NCBI GenBank assembly: GCA_030447955.1
Contig: JAUJNY010000006.1
Coordinates: 42,619-106,618, forward strand
DNA: 64,000 nt
Direction of reading: 5' to 3'
Source of the DNA: Jiangellales bacterium
GTDB taxonomy: Bacteria > Actinomycetota > Actinomycetes > Jiangellales > Jiangellaceae
The notes beneath the pieces were generated by a model, which was not told the DNA's origin, ran no database searches, and was given only the letters and a program-made list of their open reading frames with translations. Each line of letters opens with the position of its first letter. The stretch's first letter is position 1. Positions 38,815 through 49,208 of the stretch are shown here, piece by piece. The translations under genes were made by a program, and so were the position numbers.

Positions 38815-39660
38815 TCAGAACAGGACGGACGCGAAGCGGCCGACCTCGCGGAAACCCACCCGCCGGTACGCGGCCAGGGCCGGAGCGTTGTAGTGGTTGA
38901 CGTACAACGACACCACCGGCGCCAGGTGCCGGCGGGCGAGGGCGACGACGGCCGCCATGCCCCCCACCGACAGGCGCCGGCCGCGCAGGGCCGGGTCGAC
39001 CCAGACACCGGTGACCTGGCAGGCGTACGGCGTCACCGCGCCCGCCTCGGCCTTGAACACCACCCGGCCGTCCTCGATGCGCACGAATGAGCGACCCGCG
39101 ATGACCAGATCGGTGAGGCCGGAGCGGTACAGCGCGCCCCCGTCGTCTCCGACCGGGGACACGCCAACCTCCTCGGTGAACATGGCGATGCTCGCGGGCA
39201 GCAGCGCGTCGATGTCCCGGCGTCGGGCCATCCGGACCATTCGGTCGGGCTCGACCAGCGGCGGGCCGTCGATGGACAGCAGCGGCTGGTTCATCCGCTC
39301 CTCGCGCGCCGGCCCCCACGACTCCCGCAGCCGACTCCACAGCCCGTCCACCGCCTCCGCGGGTCCCACGATCGCCGAACAGCGCCGGCCACGGGCGCGC
39401 GCCCGCTCGGCGAAAGCCTCGACGGCTGCTGGTGTCGCCGCCACCGGTACGAGGTTGGCTCCGGCGTAGCACAGCGAGACCAGCCGGTCGGCCTCCCAGT
39501 AGCCCCAAAGCTCGCCGGACAGCCGCAGCAGGCCGCCGTCCCCGGCCGCATGCACGCGGGAGGCCACGAAGACGTTGGGCACTGGGTCCGCGTCGAGGAT
39601 CGCGAGCGCCTCCGGGACGTCGCGGGAGACCAGGGTGCGTACGGATGTGGTGTCGAGCAC
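38815..39660 (-). CDS. DUF4081 plus GNAT domain protein
   Basis: 281 residues from a GTG with GGGAGAGGAG just upstream. N-terminal DUF4081-like half (about 1-130: LDADPVPNVFVASRVHAAG, LWGYWEADRLVSLCYAGANL). The C-terminal GNAT half has VTGVWVDPALRGRRLSVGGM (acetyl-CoA loop) and LYVNHYNAPALAAYRRVGFR. This two-domain protein is regularly found next to ispG in actinobacteria, as here. Target unknown. Confidence 0.88.
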   Translation of the reverse strand: MLDTTSVRTLVSRDVPEALAILDADPVPNVFVASRVHAAGDGGLLRLSGELWGYWEADRLVSLCYAGANLVPVAATPAAVEAFAERARARGRRCSAIVGPAEAVDGLWSRLRESWGPAREERMNQPLLSIDGPPLVEPDRMVRMARRRDIDALLPASIAMFTEEVGVSPVGDDGGALYRSGLTDLVIAGRSFVRIEDGRVVFKAEAGAVTPYACQVTGVWVDPALRGRRLSVGGMAAVVALARRHLAPVVSLYVNHYNAPALAAYRRVGFREVGRFASVLF

Positions 39661-39704
39661 GGTCTCCTCTCCCCTTGCCTGCTGGCCTGACAGGGTAGGC
39701 CCGC

Positions 39705-40859
39705 TCAGACCACCATGACTTCTGGCGCGCCTGCCGCCTGGGCGGTGGTCGGCTTGTCCGCAGCGATGCGCAGCGCCTCATCGATGAGCGTCTCGACGAT
39801 CGCGCTCTCCGGCACGGTGGCCACGACCTGCCCCTTGACGAAGATCTGCCCCTTGCCGTTGCCGGAGGCGACTCCCAAGTCGGCCTCGCGCGCCTCGCCC
39901 GGGCCGTTCACCACGCAACCCATGACCGCCACCCGCAGCGGCACCTCGAGGCCTTCCAGCCCGGCGCTGACCTCGTCGGCGAGCTTGTAGACGTCGACCT
40001 GGGCGCGCCCGCAGGACGGGCAGGAGACGATCTCCAGCCGGCGCGGCCGGAGGTTGAGTGACTCGAGGATCTGCGTGCCGACCTTGACCTCCTCGACCGG
40101 AGGGGCCGACAGCGAGACGCGGATGGTGTCGCCGATCCCCTTGCTGAGCAGGGCACCGAAGGCGACCGCCGACTTGACCGTGCCCTGGAACGCCGGCCCG
40201 GCCTCGGTGACGCCCAGGTGCAAGGGGTAGTCGCAGCGCTCGCTGAGCAGCTCGTAGGCCCGCACCATGACCACCGGGTCGTGGTGCTTGACCGAGATCT
40301 TGAAGTCGCGGAAGCCGTGCTCCTCGAAAAGCCCCGCCTCCCACAACGCCGACTCGACCAGCGCCTCGGGGCTGGCCTTGCCGTACTTCTTGAGCAGTCG
40401 CTTGTCCAACGAGCCGGCGTTGACGCCGATGCGGATCGAGACGCCCGCGGCGCTGGCTGCCCGCGCAATCTCGCCGACCCGGTCGTCGAACGCCTTGATG
40501 TTGCCAGGGTTGACGCGTACGGCGGCGCAGCCGGCGTCGATCGCGGCGAACACGTACTTGGGCTGGAAGTGGATGTCGGCGATCACCGGGATCTGCGACT
40601 TCCCGGCGATGAGCGGCAGGGCGTCGGCGTCGTCCTGGCTGGGAACGGCGACCCGCACGATGTCGCACCCGGAGGCGGTGAGCTCGGCGATCTGCTGCAG
40701 GGTCGCGTTGACGTCGGTCGTCCGCGTGGTCGTCATCGACTGCACCGACACCGGCGCGTCGCCGCCGACCAGGACCTTGCCCACCCGGATCTGGCGGGTC
40801 GCCCGGCGCGGCGCGAGCACAGGGGGCGGCAGCGCGGGCAGGCCCAGGTCGACGTTCAT
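39705..40859 (-). CDS. ispG: 4-hydroxy-3-methylbut-2-en-1-yl diphosphate synthase
   Basis: Iron-sulfur enzyme of the MEP isoprenoid pathway (GcpE). 384 residues; ATG 40859 chosen, with ATG 40868 also possible. The TIM-barrel part has [20 protein letters not shown] and [20 protein letters not shown]. The 4Fe-4S ligands lie in [13 protein letters not shown] (C-x2-C) and [17 protein letters not shown]. Encoded two genes after dxr, which acts earlier in the same pathway. Confidence 0.98.
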   Translation of the reverse strand: MNVDLGLPALPPPVLAPRRATRQIRVGKVLVGGDAPVSVQSMTTTRTTDVNATLQQIAELTASGCDIVRVAVPSQDDADALPLIAGKSQIPVIADIHFQPKYVFAAIDAGCAAVRVNPGNIKAFDDRVGEIARAASAAGVSIRIGVNAGSLDKRLLKKYGKASPEALVESALWEAGLFEEHGFRDFKISVKHHDPVVMVRAYELLSERCDYPLHLGVTEAGPAFQGTVKSAVAFGALLSKGIGDTIRVSLSAPPVEEVKVGTQILESLNLRPRRLEIVSCPSCGRAQVDVYKLADEVSAGLEGLEVPLRVAVMGCVVNGPGEAREADLGVASGNGKGQIFVKGQVVATVPESAIVETLIDEALRIAADKPTTAQAAGAPEVMVV

Positions 40860-40947
40860 GTCTTCCATTGTCGCGTACGGCCGCCGCGGCCGCGCCCACC
40901 GACAGCCGAACTGGACGGGACTCAGCCGGCTGCAGCCTGCCGCCGCG

Positions 40948-42258
40948 TCAGCCCAGCCGTACCGGGTTGACCAGGTCGGCGTAGAGGAGGAGACCGGACA
41001 TCGCCACCAGCAGCAGCGCGACGGTGTAGGCCAGCGGCAGCATCTTGGCCACGTCGACCGGACCGGGGTCCGGGCGGTCCCGCCAGCGGGCGACCTGACG
41101 GCGGGCCCCCTCCCACAGCGCACCGGCGACGTGTCCGCCGTCCAGCGGGAGCAGCGGGATGAGGTTGAAGACGAACAGCGCCAGGTTGAGCCCGGCGAGC
41201 AGGGCGAGGAAGCTGAACGCCTTTTGTGACAGGTCGAGTTCCGTGGTCGACGCGACCTCCCCGCCGATGCGGGAGACCCCGACGATGCCGATCGGCCCGT
41301 TGGGGTCGCGCTCGTCCCCGCTGAAGGCGGCGTTCCACACACCGACCATGCGTTGAGGGACCGCGAGCACGGCCTGCCCCGTGGTCCAGGTGGCGTCCCA
41401 GACAAAGCCGGGCACCTCCTCCACGGTGGCCCGCCGCTCGATGCGCGTTGGCTCGACACCAAGGAATCCGACGGTGACGAGCTCGCCCGGCTCCTCGAGG
41501 TTCTCCCGCTCGGTGGCGACGAGGTCCACCGGCAGCTCTAGCTCCCAGCCACTGCGCAGGACCGTGACCGTCACCGCGGCTGCACCGGTGGCCCTGATCC
41601 GCTCGCTGAGCTGCTCCCAGGTGGTGACCGGCTCGCCGGCGAAGGCGACGATCTGGTCCCCCGGGCGCAGCCCCGCCTGCAGCGCCGGCGTCCGGGGGTC
41701 GTCGGCCAGGCACTCGTTCGGGTCCGGCCGCTGCGCCAGCTCGGAGGCGGGGACGACGCACTCCGACACCGCCGCCACGGTCGTCGTCGCCTCGCGCGGG
41801 ATCGAGAAGGACAGCAGCGCGACGCTGAAGAGCACCACGGCGATGAGGAAGTTCATGGTCGGGCCGCCGAGCATCACGAGCAGCTTGCGCCGTACCGGCA
41901 GCCGGTAGAACGTCCGCGCCTCGTCCCCAGGCCCGATCTCTCGCAGGCTGACCCGCCGCGCGTCCTCCACCATCGCCTGGAACGGCCCGGTGGTCGAGGA
42001 TCGTGCGGTGCCCGCCGGCTCACCCGGACGCGGCGGGAACATGCCGATCATCCGGATGTATCCGCCGAGCGGGATCCACTTCAGCCCGTACTCGGTCTCG
42101 CCCCGCCGCGTCGACCACAGCGTCGGGCCGAAGCCGACCATGTACTGGGTGACCTTGACCCCGGAGCGCTTGGCCGGGACGAGGTGACCGACCTCGTGCA
42201 GGGCGATGGACAACAGCAGGCCCAGCGCGAACGCGACGACGCCGAGCGTGGTGAGCAT
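40948..42258 (-). CDS. Site-2 intramembrane metalloprotease (Rip1/RseP type)
   Basis: M50 protease that cleaves transmembrane anti-sigma factors and other membrane proteins. 436 residues; ATG 42258 overlaps the dxr stop (TGATG). Zinc motif H21-E22-VG-H25 in the first helix ([18 protein letters not shown]). A PDZ domain is about 180-260 ([20 protein letters not shown]). The third ligand motif is [21 protein letters not shown] plausible protease for the RskA-type anti-sigma encoded at 17705-18376. Confidence 0.95.
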   Translation of the reverse strand: MLTTLGVVAFALGLLLSIALHEVGHLVPAKRSGVKVTQYMVGFGPTLWSTRRGETEYGLKWIPLGGYIRMIGMFPPRPGEPAGTARSSTTGPFQAMVEDARRVSLREIGPGDEARTFYRLPVRRKLLVMLGGPTMNFLIAVVLFSVALLSFSIPREATTTVAAVSECVVPASELAQRPDPNECLADDPRTPALQAGLRPGDQIVAFAGEPVTTWEQLSERIRATGAAAVTVTVLRSGWELELPVDLVATERENLEEPGELVTVGFLGVEPTRIERRATVEEVPGFVWDATWTTGQAVLAVPQRMVGVWNAAFSGDERDPNGPIGIVGVSRIGGEVASTTELDLSQKAFSFLALLAGLNLALFVFNLIPLLPLDGGHVAGALWEGARRQVARWRDRPDPGPVDVAKMLPLAYTVALLLVAMSGLLLYADLVNPVRLG

Positions 42259-43499
42259 CAACCGTCCTGTCGTACGAGCTCGCGGGCGCGGGTGCGCCCC
42301 CACCGTTCCGCAGCGAGAACACCGTCGAGGGTCGGGGGGTTCCCGCTGCCGTCCAGGTCATGCTCCTCCATGACCGCGGCGACCGTGTCGACGATGCCGA
42401 GGAAGGGCAGCGCTCCGTCGAGGAAGGCGGCGACGCACTCCTCGTTGGCGGCGTTGTAGACGGCAGGCGCCTCCCCGCCGCGCCAGCCGGCCGCACGAGC
42501 CAGCGCCACCGCCGGGAAGGCGCTGTCGTTGAGCGGCGAGAACTCCCAGCTGGTGGGCCGCGTCCAGTCGCAGCCGGAGGCCGCGCCGGGCACCCGGTCG
42601 GGCCAGGCCAGCGCGTGCGCGATCGGCAGCCGCATGTCGGGCGGGCTGGCCTGCGCGATCGTCGACCCGTCGACGAACTCCACCATCGAGTGCACGAGCG
42701 ACTGTGGGTGGACGACGACGTCGATGCGGTCGTACGGGATCCCGAACAGCAGATGTGCCTCGATGAGCTCCAGGCCCTTGTTGACCAGCGTCGCGCAGTT
42801 GGTGGTGATGACCGGGCCCATGGACCAGGTGGGGTGCACCAGCGCCTGCTCGGGCGTGACGTGGCCCAGCTCGGCCCGGGTGCGTCCACGAAATGGCCCG
42901 CCGCTGGCGGTGAGCACCAGCCGGCTCACCTCGTCCGCCCGGCCGCCGCGCAGGCACTGGGCAAGCGCGGAGTGCTCGGAGTCCACCGGGACCAGCTGCC
43001 CCGGGCGGGCTCGCGCGGTGACCAGGGATCCGCCGACGATGAGCGACTCCTTGTTGGCGAGGGCGAGGGTCCGGCCGGCGTCGAGAGCCGCGAGCGTCGG
43101 CGCCAAGCCGATGGAGCCGGTGATCCCGTTGAGCACGGTGTGGCAGTCGTATACGGCCAGCTCAGCGGCCGCGTCGGGTCCGGCCAGGACCTTCGGCACC
43201 GCAAAGTCCCCGGAGCTGTAGCCGCGCCGCGACGCCTCGGCGTACAACGCGAGGAGGACGTCCTCGGCGGCCGAGGCGCGGGCGAGCGCGACGACGTCAA
43301 CCGCGTGCTCGAGCGCCTGGCGGGCCAGCAGTGCGACGCTGGCGTCGGAGCCGCCCCCGGCGGCGAGTCCCACTACACGGAAGCGGTCGGGATTGCGCGC
43401 GACGACGTCGAGGGCCTGAGTCCCGATCGAGCCGGTGGACCCGAGGATCACGACATCGCGCACGTTGCCTTCGCTGCCTTCGCCGCCCACGCCCGCCAT
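42258..43499 (-). CDS. dxr: 1-deoxy-D-xylulose 5-phosphate reductoisomerase
   Basis: MEP-pathway enzyme making 2-C-methyl-D-erythritol 4-phosphate with NADPH. 413 residues from ATG 43499; GTG 43463 is an alternative. NADPH loop: [20 protein letters not shown]. Substrate/metal region: [40 protein letters not shown] and [21 protein letters not shown]-terminal: [20 protein letters not shown]. First of dxr-rip1-ispG. Confidence 0.97.
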   Translation of the reverse strand: MAGVGGEGSEGNVRDVVILGSTGSIGTQALDVVARNPDRFRVVGLAAGGGSDASVALLARQALEHAVDVVALARASAAEDVLLALYAEASRRGYSSGDFAVPKVLAGPDAAAELAVYDCHTVLNGITGSIGLAPTLAALDAGRTLALANKESLIVGGSLVTARARPGQLVPVDSEHSALAQCLRGGRADEVSRLVLTASGGPFRGRTRAELGHVTPEQALVHPTWSMGPVITTNCATLVNKGLELIEAHLLFGIPYDRIDVVVHPQSLVHSMVEFVDGSTIAQASPPDMRLPIAHALAWPDRVPGAASGCDWTRPTSWEFSPLNDSAFPAVALARAAGWRGGEAPAVYNAANEECVAAFLDGALPFLGIVDTVAAVMEEHDLDGSGNPPTLDGVLAAERWGRTRARELVRQDG

Positions 43500-43531
43500 T
43501 GTCCCCGACGTCCACGTCCACCCCACCCGCG

Positions 43532-43581
43532 GACTTGTCAGGCCCTGACCGGGTCTGGACCCGGCGGAGGTCTGACAAGTC
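43532..43581 (-). terminator. Nested palindrome after the MMPL gene
   Basis: Outer arms GACTTGTCAG (43532-43541) and CTGACAAGTC (43572-43581) enclose an inner CCGGGT-CTGG-ACCCGG (43549-43564). It lies 19 bp after the MMPL stop on the minus strand and before dxr. No U-tract, so an I-shaped actinobacterial terminator or a protein-binding palindrome. Confidence 0.55.
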
Positions 43582-43599
43582 GGCTGGATGGCGCTGCGG

Positions 43600-45765
43600 C
43601 TAGGCCTCACGTAGCCCGTAGCGCTCCCAGAAGCGCCGCATCGGGGCGGGGGCCCACCAGTTGGCGGAGCCCAACAGCCGCATCGTGGCCGGCACGAGCA
43701 GGGCGCGTACGACGGTGGCGTCGACCAGGATCGCAACCACCATGCCGACGCCGATCATGGCGATGAACGTGATGCCGCTGCTCGCGAACGCCCCGATCAC
43801 GATGGCCAGCAGCAGCGCCGCGGAGGTGATGATGCGTCCGGTGCGCTGCAGCCCGGCGGCGACGGCGGCGGTGTTGTCGTGCGTACGGTCCCACTCCTCG
43901 CGGATCCGGGAGAGCAAGAACACCTCGTAGTCCATGGACAGCCCGAACGCGATGGCCAGCATGAGCACCGGCTGGGTGGCCTCGATCGTCCCGGTCTCGG
44001 TGAAGCCGAGGAAGCCGGCCAGGTTGCCGTCCTGGAAGCCCCACACCACCACACCGAACGTCGCGGTCAGCGACTGGAGGTTGATGAGCAACGCCTTGAT
44101 CGGCAGCACCACCGACCCGAAGGCGAGGAAGAGCAGCACGAACATGACGAGCACCACGAAGGCAGCGGCCCAGGGCAGCCGCTCGCCGAGGGAGTCGAGC
44201 AGGTCCTCCAGCGCCGCGGCCTCTCCCCCGACGAGCACCTCGGCGCCGTCCGGCGCCGGGAGGGAGCGCACCGAGCCGACGAGGTCGCGGCCGGTGTCCG
44301 AGAGCGCCGCGCCGGCGTAGCCGACCGACAGGCTCGCGGTGTCACCTTCGGCGGCGACGACCTCGGCGCCGCTGGCCCCCGGCAGCTCGGCGAGCCGCTC
44401 GGCGTACGAGTGGACTGCAGGGCCGGAGGCGCCCGATACCACCACGTCGACCGCTTCGGTGCCGCCGCCGGGGAAGTCTGTCTCGAGGCGCTCAGCGACC
44501 ACCCGGCTTTCGGTGCCCGCTGGGAGCGCGCGGGTGTCCACGCCACCCCACTGCACCCGCAGGAACGGTGCGCCGAGGACCAACAGCACGACCACGACTG
44601 AGGTGGCGACGAGCACCGGCCGGGCCATGACCGCGCGCGCGACGCGGGCCCAGCCGTGCCCGCCGGACTCGCCCCGCCGCCGGCGGGGACCCACGCGCAG
44701 CGCGTCAACCCGGGTGCCCAACACCGCGAGCAGCGCCGGCAGCACGGTCAGCGCGCCCACCATGGCCACGACGACCGCGGCGATGCCGCCGTACCCCATG
44801 GAGCGCAGGAAGGGCTGCGGGAAGAACATCAGGGCAAGGAACGAGACGGCCACGGTGACGCCGGAGAACGCGACGGTACGCCCGGCGGTCGCCATGGTGC
44901 GGGCCACCGACTCCGCGACGGCCGCCCGGGAGCCGTCGGTGCCGGCGACCTCCTCGCGGAACCGGCTCACGATGAATAGCGCGTAGTCGATGGCCAAGCC
45001 GAGTCCGAGGAACGTCACGATGTTGATGGCGAACACGGACACCTCGGTGACAGAGGTGATGAGCCGCAAGGCGGTGAACGCTCCCAGCACGGCCAGGCCG
45101 CCGACCGCAAGCGGGAGCGCCGCCGCCGCCAGGCTGCCGAAGATGACTACGAGCAGCACGAGCACGACTGGCAGCGAGAAGAGCTCCGCTCGCGCCAGGT
45201 CCTCTCCGACCTGAGCACCGATGTCCTCGCCCACGGCGACGGGACCCCCGACGAGCGTGCTCAGCCCCGGAGCGTCGAGGTCTTCACGGATTTCCTCGTA
45301 CGCCGCACTGCGGTCGGCCTCGCTCGCCCCGGTGAGCTGCAGTAGGGCGAACGTGGACCGCCGGTCCGCGGAGACGAACGCCGGCGCCTGGCCGCTCGAC
45401 CAGTACGTCGTGGCCCGCTCGATCGTGTCCGCGGGGAGCGCGGCCAGGGTGTCCTCAACCGCCGACCGGAACGTGGGGTCGTCGACCGTCGCGTCCTCGC
45501 TGTCGTACAGCACGATGAGGTCGGCGGCGTCGCGGCCGAGCGCCTCCTCCGCGCGGACGACCGCTTGACTGGACTCGCTGGCCGGGTCCTCGAAGCCTCC
45601 GTCGGAGAGCTGGCCGAACACACTGGTTCCCCAGACCACCCCGACCGCCAGGAAGGCCGCGGCGAGGGCGAGTACGACGAGCCGGTGGCGGGCGACCAAG
45701 CGGCCGAAGTCGGCGAAGTACCCCGTGGCCGCTCCCGGGGAAGCGGTCGGTGTTTGCTCGGTCAT
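43600..45765 (-). CDS. MMPL-family (RND superfamily) exporter
   Basis: 721 residues from ATG 45765. Two halves, each with one helix, a large outside loop and five more helices. The first half has [20 protein letters not shown] with SRFREEV; the second has [20 protein letters not shown] with LSRIREEW. These D-Y pairs are the MMPL proton-relay signature. YdfJ-like members export lipids or drugs. Divergently transcribed from a TetR regulator with a promoter/operator at 45841-45869. Confidence 0.93.
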   Translation of the reverse strand: MTEQTPTASPGAATGYFADFGRLVARHRLVVLALAAAFLAVGVVWGTSVFGQLSDGGFEDPASESSQAVVRAEEALGRDAADLIVLYDSEDATVDDPTFRSAVEDTLAALPADTIERATTYWSSGQAPAFVSADRRSTFALLQLTGASEADRSAAYEEIREDLDAPGLSTLVGGPVAVGEDIGAQVGEDLARAELFSLPVVLVLLVVIFGSLAAAALPLAVGGLAVLGAFTALRLITSVTEVSVFAINIVTFLGLGLAIDYALFIVSRFREEVAGTDGSRAAVAESVARTMATAGRTVAFSGVTVAVSFLALMFFPQPFLRSMGYGGIAAVVVAMVGALTVLPALLAVLGTRVDALRVGPRRRRGESGGHGWARVARAVMARPVLVATSVVVVLLVLGAPFLRVQWGGVDTRALPAGTESRVVAERLETDFPGGGTEAVDVVVSGASGPAVHSYAERLAELPGASGAEVVAAEGDTASLSVGYAGAALSDTGRDLVGSVRSLPAPDGAEVLVGGEAAALEDLLDSLGERLPWAAAFVVLVMFVLLFLAFGSVVLPIKALLINLQSLTATFGVVVWGFQDGNLAGFLGFTETGTIEATQPVLMLAIAFGLSMDYEVFLLSRIREEWDRTHDNTAAVAAGLQRTGRIITSAALLLAIVIGAFASSGITFIAMIGVGMVVAILVDATVVRALLVPATMRLLGSANWWAPAPMRRFWERYGLREA

Positions 45766-45840
45766 CGGCTGACTCTCTTTCCGGCGGAGGCGTCGGTGAC
45801 ATGGGATCACCGACGCGAACGTCGTTCACTGACGGGACAG

Positions 45841-45869
45841 ATCCTGCTAACGCTGTTTAGGATTGTCAA
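45841..45869 (-). promoter_or_regulatory. MMPL promoter with TetR-type operator in the spacer
   Basis: On the minus strand a consensus -35 TTGACA (45869-45864) and a -10-like CAGGAT (45846-45841) are separated by 17 bp. The spacer holds CTAACGCTGTTTAG (45847-45860), a near-palindrome with CTAA/TTAG ends like TetR-family operators. Binding there would block polymerase. Confidence 0.6.
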
Positions 45870-45907
45870 GCCCCTTCACCGTGAAGGTTCCCCGAGGAGA
45901 GTCGGTC

Positions 45908-46669
45908 ATGGCCGAGCCGAACGCGGTCGGCTGGGTGGATGCCCCGCCGACGACCTCATCGCGTCGACAGCGCGTCCGCGCCGCGACCGAGGAGGAGATC
46001 CGGTGCACCGCGCGGCGACTCCTCGTCGCCCACGGCCCCGAGGGCATGACCCTGCGCGCGATCGCCCGGGATATGGGCATGACGGCACCGGCGCTGTACC
46101 GCTACGTCGACAGCCACGCCGACCTGCTGGTGCTGGTGACGGTGGACGTCTACGACGAGCTGCGTGCGGCGATGGAAGCCGCTCGTGACGCCCTCCCCGA
46201 CGACGACCCCGCTGGCCGTCTGCTCGCGGTGTCACGCGCCTTCCGCGGCTGGGCGCTGCAGCATCCGCCGGAGTTCGGCCTGGTCTTCACCCAGCCGATC
46301 GTCAGCCTTCTCAAGCCGACCGAGAGCGAGCTGGAGGGCGCGGCGCAGCGCTTTGGGCTGGTGTTCGGGGAGCTCTTCGCGGCCGTGCTGGCACGTTATC
46401 GCTCACCGCTGCCTGCCGTGGCTGAGCTCGACCCGGCGTACGTCGCTCAGCTGGAGGCGGTCGATGCCGACAAGGTCGCCGGGATGCCGGTCGGAGCCCG
46501 CTACCTGTTCGTCACGGCATGGGTGCGGCTGTACGGCTGCGTCTGCATGGAGGTCTTCGGACACCTCGGTTGGGCGGTACAGGACAGCGCGCCGGTCTTC
46601 GAGGACGCCCTTCGCGATATCGCCGCGCGGATGGGCATTGCCAAGCAGTACCGCCCACCCGGGGCGTGA
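45908..46669 (+). CDS. TetR/AcrR-family repressor
   Basis: 253 residues from ATG 45908, with CGAGGAGA upstream. HTH at about 20-65: RQRVRAATEEEIRCTARRLL, EGMTLRAIARDMGMTAPALY, RYVDSHADLLVLVTVDVYDE. The C-terminal ligand domain is of the WHG/TetR_C_33 sort (FRGWALQHPPEFGLVFTQPI, YLFVTAWVRLYGCVCMEVFG). It probably controls the divergent MMPL exporter through the site in their 142-bp intergenic region. Confidence 0.93.
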   Translation: MAEPNAVGWVDAPPTTSSRRQRVRAATEEEIRCTARRLLVAHGPEGMTLRAIARDMGMTAPALYRYVDSHADLLVLVTVDVYDELRAAMEAARDALPDDDPAGRLLAVSRAFRGWALQHPPEFGLVFTQPIVSLLKPTESELEGAAQRFGLVFGELFAAVLARYRSPLPAVAELDPAYVAQLEAVDADKVAGMPVGARYLFVTAWVRLYGCVCMEVFGHLGWAVQDSAPVFEDALRDIAARMGIAKQYRPPGA

Positions 46670-46701
46670 CCTCCCATCCCGGGCTCGGCGCGCGGTGACG
46701 C

Positions 46702-48171
46702 TCAGATGGTCAGGGCTATGTACTTGGTCTCGAGGTACTCCTGGATCCCGGCGCGGCCACCCTCGCGGCCGAAGCCGGAGGCCTTCACCCCACCGAAGGG
46801 CGCCGCGGGGTTGGACACCATCCCCTGGTTGAGCCCCACCATCCCGGTCTCCAGCTCCTCGCAAACACGCATGGCGCGGGACAGGTCGCGGGTGTAGACG
46901 TAGGTCACCAGGCCGTACTCGGTGTCGTTGGCGAGCGCGATCGCCTCGGCGTCGTCCCCGAACGTCGTCACCGGCGCGACGGGGCCGAAGACCTCCTCGT
47001 CCTCGATGCGGGCGTCGACCGGCACCCCGGCCAGGACCGTGGGGGCGTAGAAGTAGCCGCGGTCACCGACCGGCTCGCCACCCACGAGAACCTCGGCGCC
47101 GCGGTCGACCGCGTCCTGGACGAGCCCGGCCACCTTGTCCCGGGAGGTGGCGTCGATCAGTGGGCCGACCTGCACGCCCTCCTCGGTGCCTCGCCCCACC
47201 GACAGCTTGCCCATGCGCTCAGCGAGCCGGCCGGTGAACTCCTCCGCCACGGAAGCGTGAACGAGGAAGCGGTTAGCCGCCGTACACGCCTCACCGATGT
47301 TGCGCATCTTGGCGACCATGGCCCCGTCGACCGCCGCGTCGAGGTCGGCGTCGCCGAACACGAGGAACGGGGCGTTGCCTCCGAGCTCCATCGACACCCG
47401 GAGGACCTGCTCCGCGGACTGCTCGATGAGCTTGCGGCCGACCTGCGTCGAGCCGGTGAAGGACAGCTTGCGCAGCCGTGGGTCCCGGATGAGGGGCTCC
47501 ATGACGTCGCCGGTGCGGCTGGTCGTCACCAGGTTGAGCACGCCGTCGGGCAGGCCGGCCGCGGTGAGGATCTCAGCGAGCGCCAGCATCGAGAGCGGCG
47601 TCTGCGACGCAGGCTTGACCACCATCGTGCACCCCGCGGCGACCGCTGGACCGATCTTGCGGGTCCCCATGGCCAGCGGGAAGTTCCACGGCGTGATGAG
47701 CAGGCAGGGGCCCACGGGCTGCTTCATGGTGAGCATCCGGTTGGCGCCGTTGGGGGCGATCGACCACTCGCCGGCGACCCGGACCGCCTCCTCGGCGAAC
47801 CAGCGAAAGAACTCCGCTCCGTACGTGATCTCGGCCCTGGACTCGGCGACCGGCTTGCCCATCTCGAGCGTCATCAGCAGGGCCAGCTCTTCGGTGCGCG
47901 CGGTGATGGCCTCGTACGCCCGCCGCAGGATCTCCCCGCGCTCACGCGGTGCGGTCGCGGCCCACCGCGGCTGCGCGGCCACCGCGGCATCGAGCGCCGC
48001 CGTGCCGTCCGCGACGGTGGCGTCGGCGACCTCGGCCAGGGTTTCGCCGGTGGACGGGTCCTCGACGGGCAAGGTCCGGCCACGCTCGGCGGAGCGCCAC
48101 TCACCGCCGACCAAGAGCTGGGCCGGTACGCCGGCGACGACCTCGGCCTCGCGCTCCGCGGTGACGGTCAT
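46702..48171 (-). CDS. gabD: NAD(P)-dependent succinate-semialdehyde dehydrogenase
   Basis: Oxidises succinic semialdehyde to succinate, the last step of putrescine/GABA breakdown. 489 residues. PCLLITPWNFPLAMGTRKIG and LSFTGSTQVGRKLIEQSAEQ are coenzyme motifs. Catalytic Glu is in SMELGGNAPFLVFGDADLD and catalytic Cys in NIGEACTAANRFLV. Last gene of the nine-gene minus-strand polyamine run; SSADH assignment fits sequence and context, though related aldehydes are possible. Confidence 0.88.
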   Translation of the reverse strand: MTVTAEREAEVVAGVPAQLLVGGEWRSAERGRTLPVEDPSTGETLAEVADATVADGTAALDAAVAAQPRWAATAPRERGEILRRAYEAITARTEELALLMTLEMGKPVAESRAEITYGAEFFRWFAEEAVRVAGEWSIAPNGANRMLTMKQPVGPCLLITPWNFPLAMGTRKIGPAVAAGCTMVVKPASQTPLSMLALAEILTAAGLPDGVLNLVTTSRTGDVMEPLIRDPRLRKLSFTGSTQVGRKLIEQSAEQVLRVSMELGGNAPFLVFGDADLDAAVDGAMVAKMRNIGEACTAANRFLVHASVAEEFTGRLAERMGKLSVGRGTEEGVQVGPLIDATSRDKVAGLVQDAVDRGAEVLVGGEPVGDRGYFYAPTVLAGVPVDARIEDEEVFGPVAPVTTFGDDAEAIALANDTEYGLVTYVYTRDLSRAMRVCEELETGMVGLNQGMVSNPAAPFGGVKASGFGREGGRAGIQEYLETKYIALTI

Positions 48172-48182
48172 GAGTTCGGACG

Positions 48183-49202
48183 CTACCCGGCACCTTGACC
48201 GCGCGCGTCCAGCAGCGGACGGGCCGGGTCCCAGCGAACGCCCGATCGCTCGTCCGCGCGGCGGCGGGCAATCGCCGAGAGCGCCTCGAGGACCACCCGG
48301 TTGCCGAGGTAGGCGGTGATCTCGGCAGAGTCGTACGGCGGGGACACCTCGACCACGTCGAGTCCGACGACGGGCAGCTCGTAGCACACGCGCCGCACGG
48401 CGGTCAGCAGCTCGCGGGAGGTGAGGCCACCCGGCTCGGGCGTGCCGGTGCCGGGGGCGTGGGCGGGGTCGCAGACGTCGATGTCCACGGAGAGGAACAC
48501 CCCGTCACAGTCGTCGACCGCGATGGCGAAGGCCTCGTCCAGGCAGCGGTCCAGGCCGCGGGCGACGACCTCAGTCATCTCGTACGAGCGCATGCGCTGC
48601 GCGGCCATCCAGTCCAGCGTCTCCGGCTCGGGCCAGTAGCCGCGCAGCCCGATCTGCAGGAAGCGGTCGCCGCGCACGGCTCCCGACTCGATGAGCCGGC
48701 GCATCGGCTGGCCGTGACCGTACAGCGAGCCGAACTGGACGTCGCCGGTGTCGGCGTGGGCATCGAAGTGGACGACGGAGACGCGCCCGAAGCCGGCGAC
48801 GCGGGCGACGCCGGTGACGTCCGCGTAGGTGACCGAGTGGTCGCCGCCGAGCACCACCGGTACGGCTCCGGAGGCGGCAGCAGCCTCGACCGCATCGGCG
48901 AGCGAGCCGAGTGCGGCCATGACGTCACCCGGAGGCATCATCACATCGCCGGCGTCCCGCACCCGCAGCTCCTGCAGGGCGTCGACCCGCAGCGCCAGGG
49001 ACGGCCGCGAGCCGTCGTGGGGCAGATAGCAGGCGGTGCGCAAGGCCGCCGGACCGAAGCGGGCGCCCGGCCGGTGCGAGGTGCCCCCGTCGAAGGGCGC
49101 GCCGATAACGATGACATCGGCGTCGCGCAGCGTCGCGGGGTCGGCGAGGTCGCAGGCGGGCACCCCGAGGAAGGTGAGGTCGGGGCCGAACTGCGCGGGC
49201 AT
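48183..49202 (-). CDS. speB: Agmatinase/guanidinobutyrase-family ureohydrolase
   Basis: 339 residues. Binuclear manganese ligands: VVLGGDHSVTYADV (H), VVHFDAHADTGDV (D-x-H-x-D) and LSVDIDVCDPAHAPGTGTPE (D-x-D). IGAPFDGGTSHRPGARFGPA and GLDVVEVSPPYDSAEITAYL are agmatinase-like. It releases urea from agmatine, giving putrescine, or from guanidinobutyrate, giving GABA; either product feeds the neighbouring dehydrogenases. 11 bp separate it from gabD. Confidence 0.88.
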   Translation of the reverse strand: MPAQFGPDLTFLGVPACDLADPATLRDADVIVIGAPFDGGTSHRPGARFGPAALRTACYLPHDGSRPSLALRVDALQELRVRDAGDVMMPPGDVMAALGSLADAVEAAAASGAVPVVLGGDHSVTYADVTGVARVAGFGRVSVVHFDAHADTGDVQFGSLYGHGQPMRRLIESGAVRGDRFLQIGLRGYWPEPETLDWMAAQRMRSYEMTEVVARGLDRCLDEAFAIAVDDCDGVFLSVDIDVCDPAHAPGTGTPEPGGLTSRELLTAVRRVCYELPVVGLDVVEVSPPYDSAEITAYLGNRVVLEALSAIARRRADERSGVRWDPARPLLDARGQGAG

Positions 49203-49208
49203 CGGCGC

